From positions 61,838-125,837 of the forward strand of contig JAKSIU010000003.1 of NCBI GenBank assembly GCA_024398615.1: DNA of 64,000 nucleotides, given 5' to 3'. A program made the position numbers and the translations under genes. Positions 63,612 to 64,000 of this stretch are shown here, in pieces. This DNA is from Bacteroidaceae bacterium. Lineage in GTDB: Bacteria > Bacteroidota > Bacteroidia > Bacteroidales > Bacteroidaceae. Each line of letters starts with the position of its first letter. Position 1 is the stretch's first letter. Under the pieces are notes generated by a model. The model was not told the DNA's origin. It saw only the letters and a list, made by a program, of their open reading frames with translations, and made no database searches.

Positions 63612-64000
63612 CAAAGATAGGGACGTTTTTCACTGTATTCCGCATTTTCTTCCCTATTGTGTAGGGTGGGGTGGTCGTATGGCGGTGTTTTCGCTGACGA
63701 TAGGGACGGAAAAGGTGTTCCCGCTACGATTCCTTCCCTATCGTATAGGGTGGCGTGGTCGTATGGCGGTGTTTCCTCTGACGATAGGGACGGAAAAGGT
63801 GTTCCCGCTACGATTCCTTCCCTATCGTATAGGGTGGCGTGGTCGTATGGCGGTGTTTCCTCTGACGATAGGGACGGAAAAGGTGTTCCCGCTACGATTC
63901 CTTCCCTATCGTATAGGGTGGCGTGGTCGTATGGCGGTGTTTCCTCTGACGATAGGGACGGAAAAGGTGTTTCCGCTACGATTCCTTCCCTATCGTATAG
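63611..64000. repeat. REP-like palindromic repeats, right group with 84-bp tandem array
   Basis: One diverged unit (63611-63662, ends ACAAAGATAGGGA and TTCCCTATTGTGT) followed by four nearly identical units at 63696-63744, 63780-63828, 63864-63912 and 63948-63996, exactly 84 bases apart. The 35-base linkers are also nearly the same, so the whole 84-bp block has been amplified. The core reads as the reverse complement of the left group. The array continues past the window end. Confidence 0.93.

Noticed and set aside
63696-64000. CRISPR array
   Set aside because: Repeats are self-palindromic and the 35-base linkers are nearly identical to each other, so there are no unique spacers; no cas gene is present. 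It is a tandem REP array.

Overview
The window is a stretch of a Bacteroidales chromosome, most like the Prevotella/Bacteroides group. The evidence is the gene content: DUF2723, DUF3098, DUF3108 and DUF5106-type proteins, M49 dipeptidyl peptidase, GH31 enzymes with lipoprotein signals, and succinate CoA-transferase. Promoters also fit the Bacteroidetes form (TTTG, 19-21 bases, TAnnTTTG) and Shine-Dalgarno sequences are nearly absent. Most of the window looks close to 50% GC. The phosphonate/LicD block at about 43.6-49 kb is visibly more AT-rich. No rRNA or tRNA gene and no CRISPR array was seen.

Layout. 1-15.3 kb is mostly housekeeping and envelope: the 3' end of mutS, a radical SAM protein, a PBP4-type carboxypeptidase, a NodB deacetylase, a DUF2723 membrane protein, purD, a THUMP rRNA methyltransferase, an aldose epimerase, a Nudix enzyme, a serine hydrolase and a GH31 enzyme. 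At 15.4-19.2 kb a 639-bp segment carrying a small secreted-protein gene occurs twice as near-identical direct repeats. They flank an AlaX-like editing protein, an AlkZ-like glycosylase and a lipoprotein, and a 188-bp giant hairpin follows. 19.4-35.7 kb holds a Pif1-like helicase, an SLC13 carrier, a substrate-binding protein coupled to a SpoIIE-type phosphatase, metK behind a probable SAM-II riboswitch plus terminator, a lytic transglycosylase, a second GH31, a thioredoxin-fold lipoprotein, DUF3108, DPP III and an EamA transporter.

35.7-42.5 kb is a plus-strand operon joining an RsbW-like kinase, a STAS antagonist, a tyrosine phosphatase and a RelA/SpoT-type synthetase to a YfhO membrane protein and two glycosyltransferases. 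Facing it, 51.1-42.4 kb on the minus strand is a glycan operon: Wzx flippase, nucleotidyltransferase-LicD fusion, a three-domain nucleotidyltransferase/cytidylyltransferase/PEP mutase, phosphonopyruvate decarboxylase, an iron-type alcohol dehydrogenase and a GT4. Together these predict synthesis of 2-hydroxyethylphosphonate, its activation with CMP and its transfer to a surface glycan. Upstream on the same strand are a 41-aa protein, folK, a second LicD, queA, truB, uppP, a DUF3098 protein, ftsX, a methyltransferase and miaB. A DUF4160/DUF2442 pair runs in frame, without a stop, into miaB.

The right end (59.5-64 kb) has a succinate CoA-transferase, a strong terminator, a 126-bp pyrimidine-rich tract, and a REP/RAYT system. 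Four palindromic units lie before a Y1 (HUH) transposase gene. Further units lie in the opposite orientation, as an 84-bp tandem array, beyond a nitroreductase gene. The array runs off the window end.
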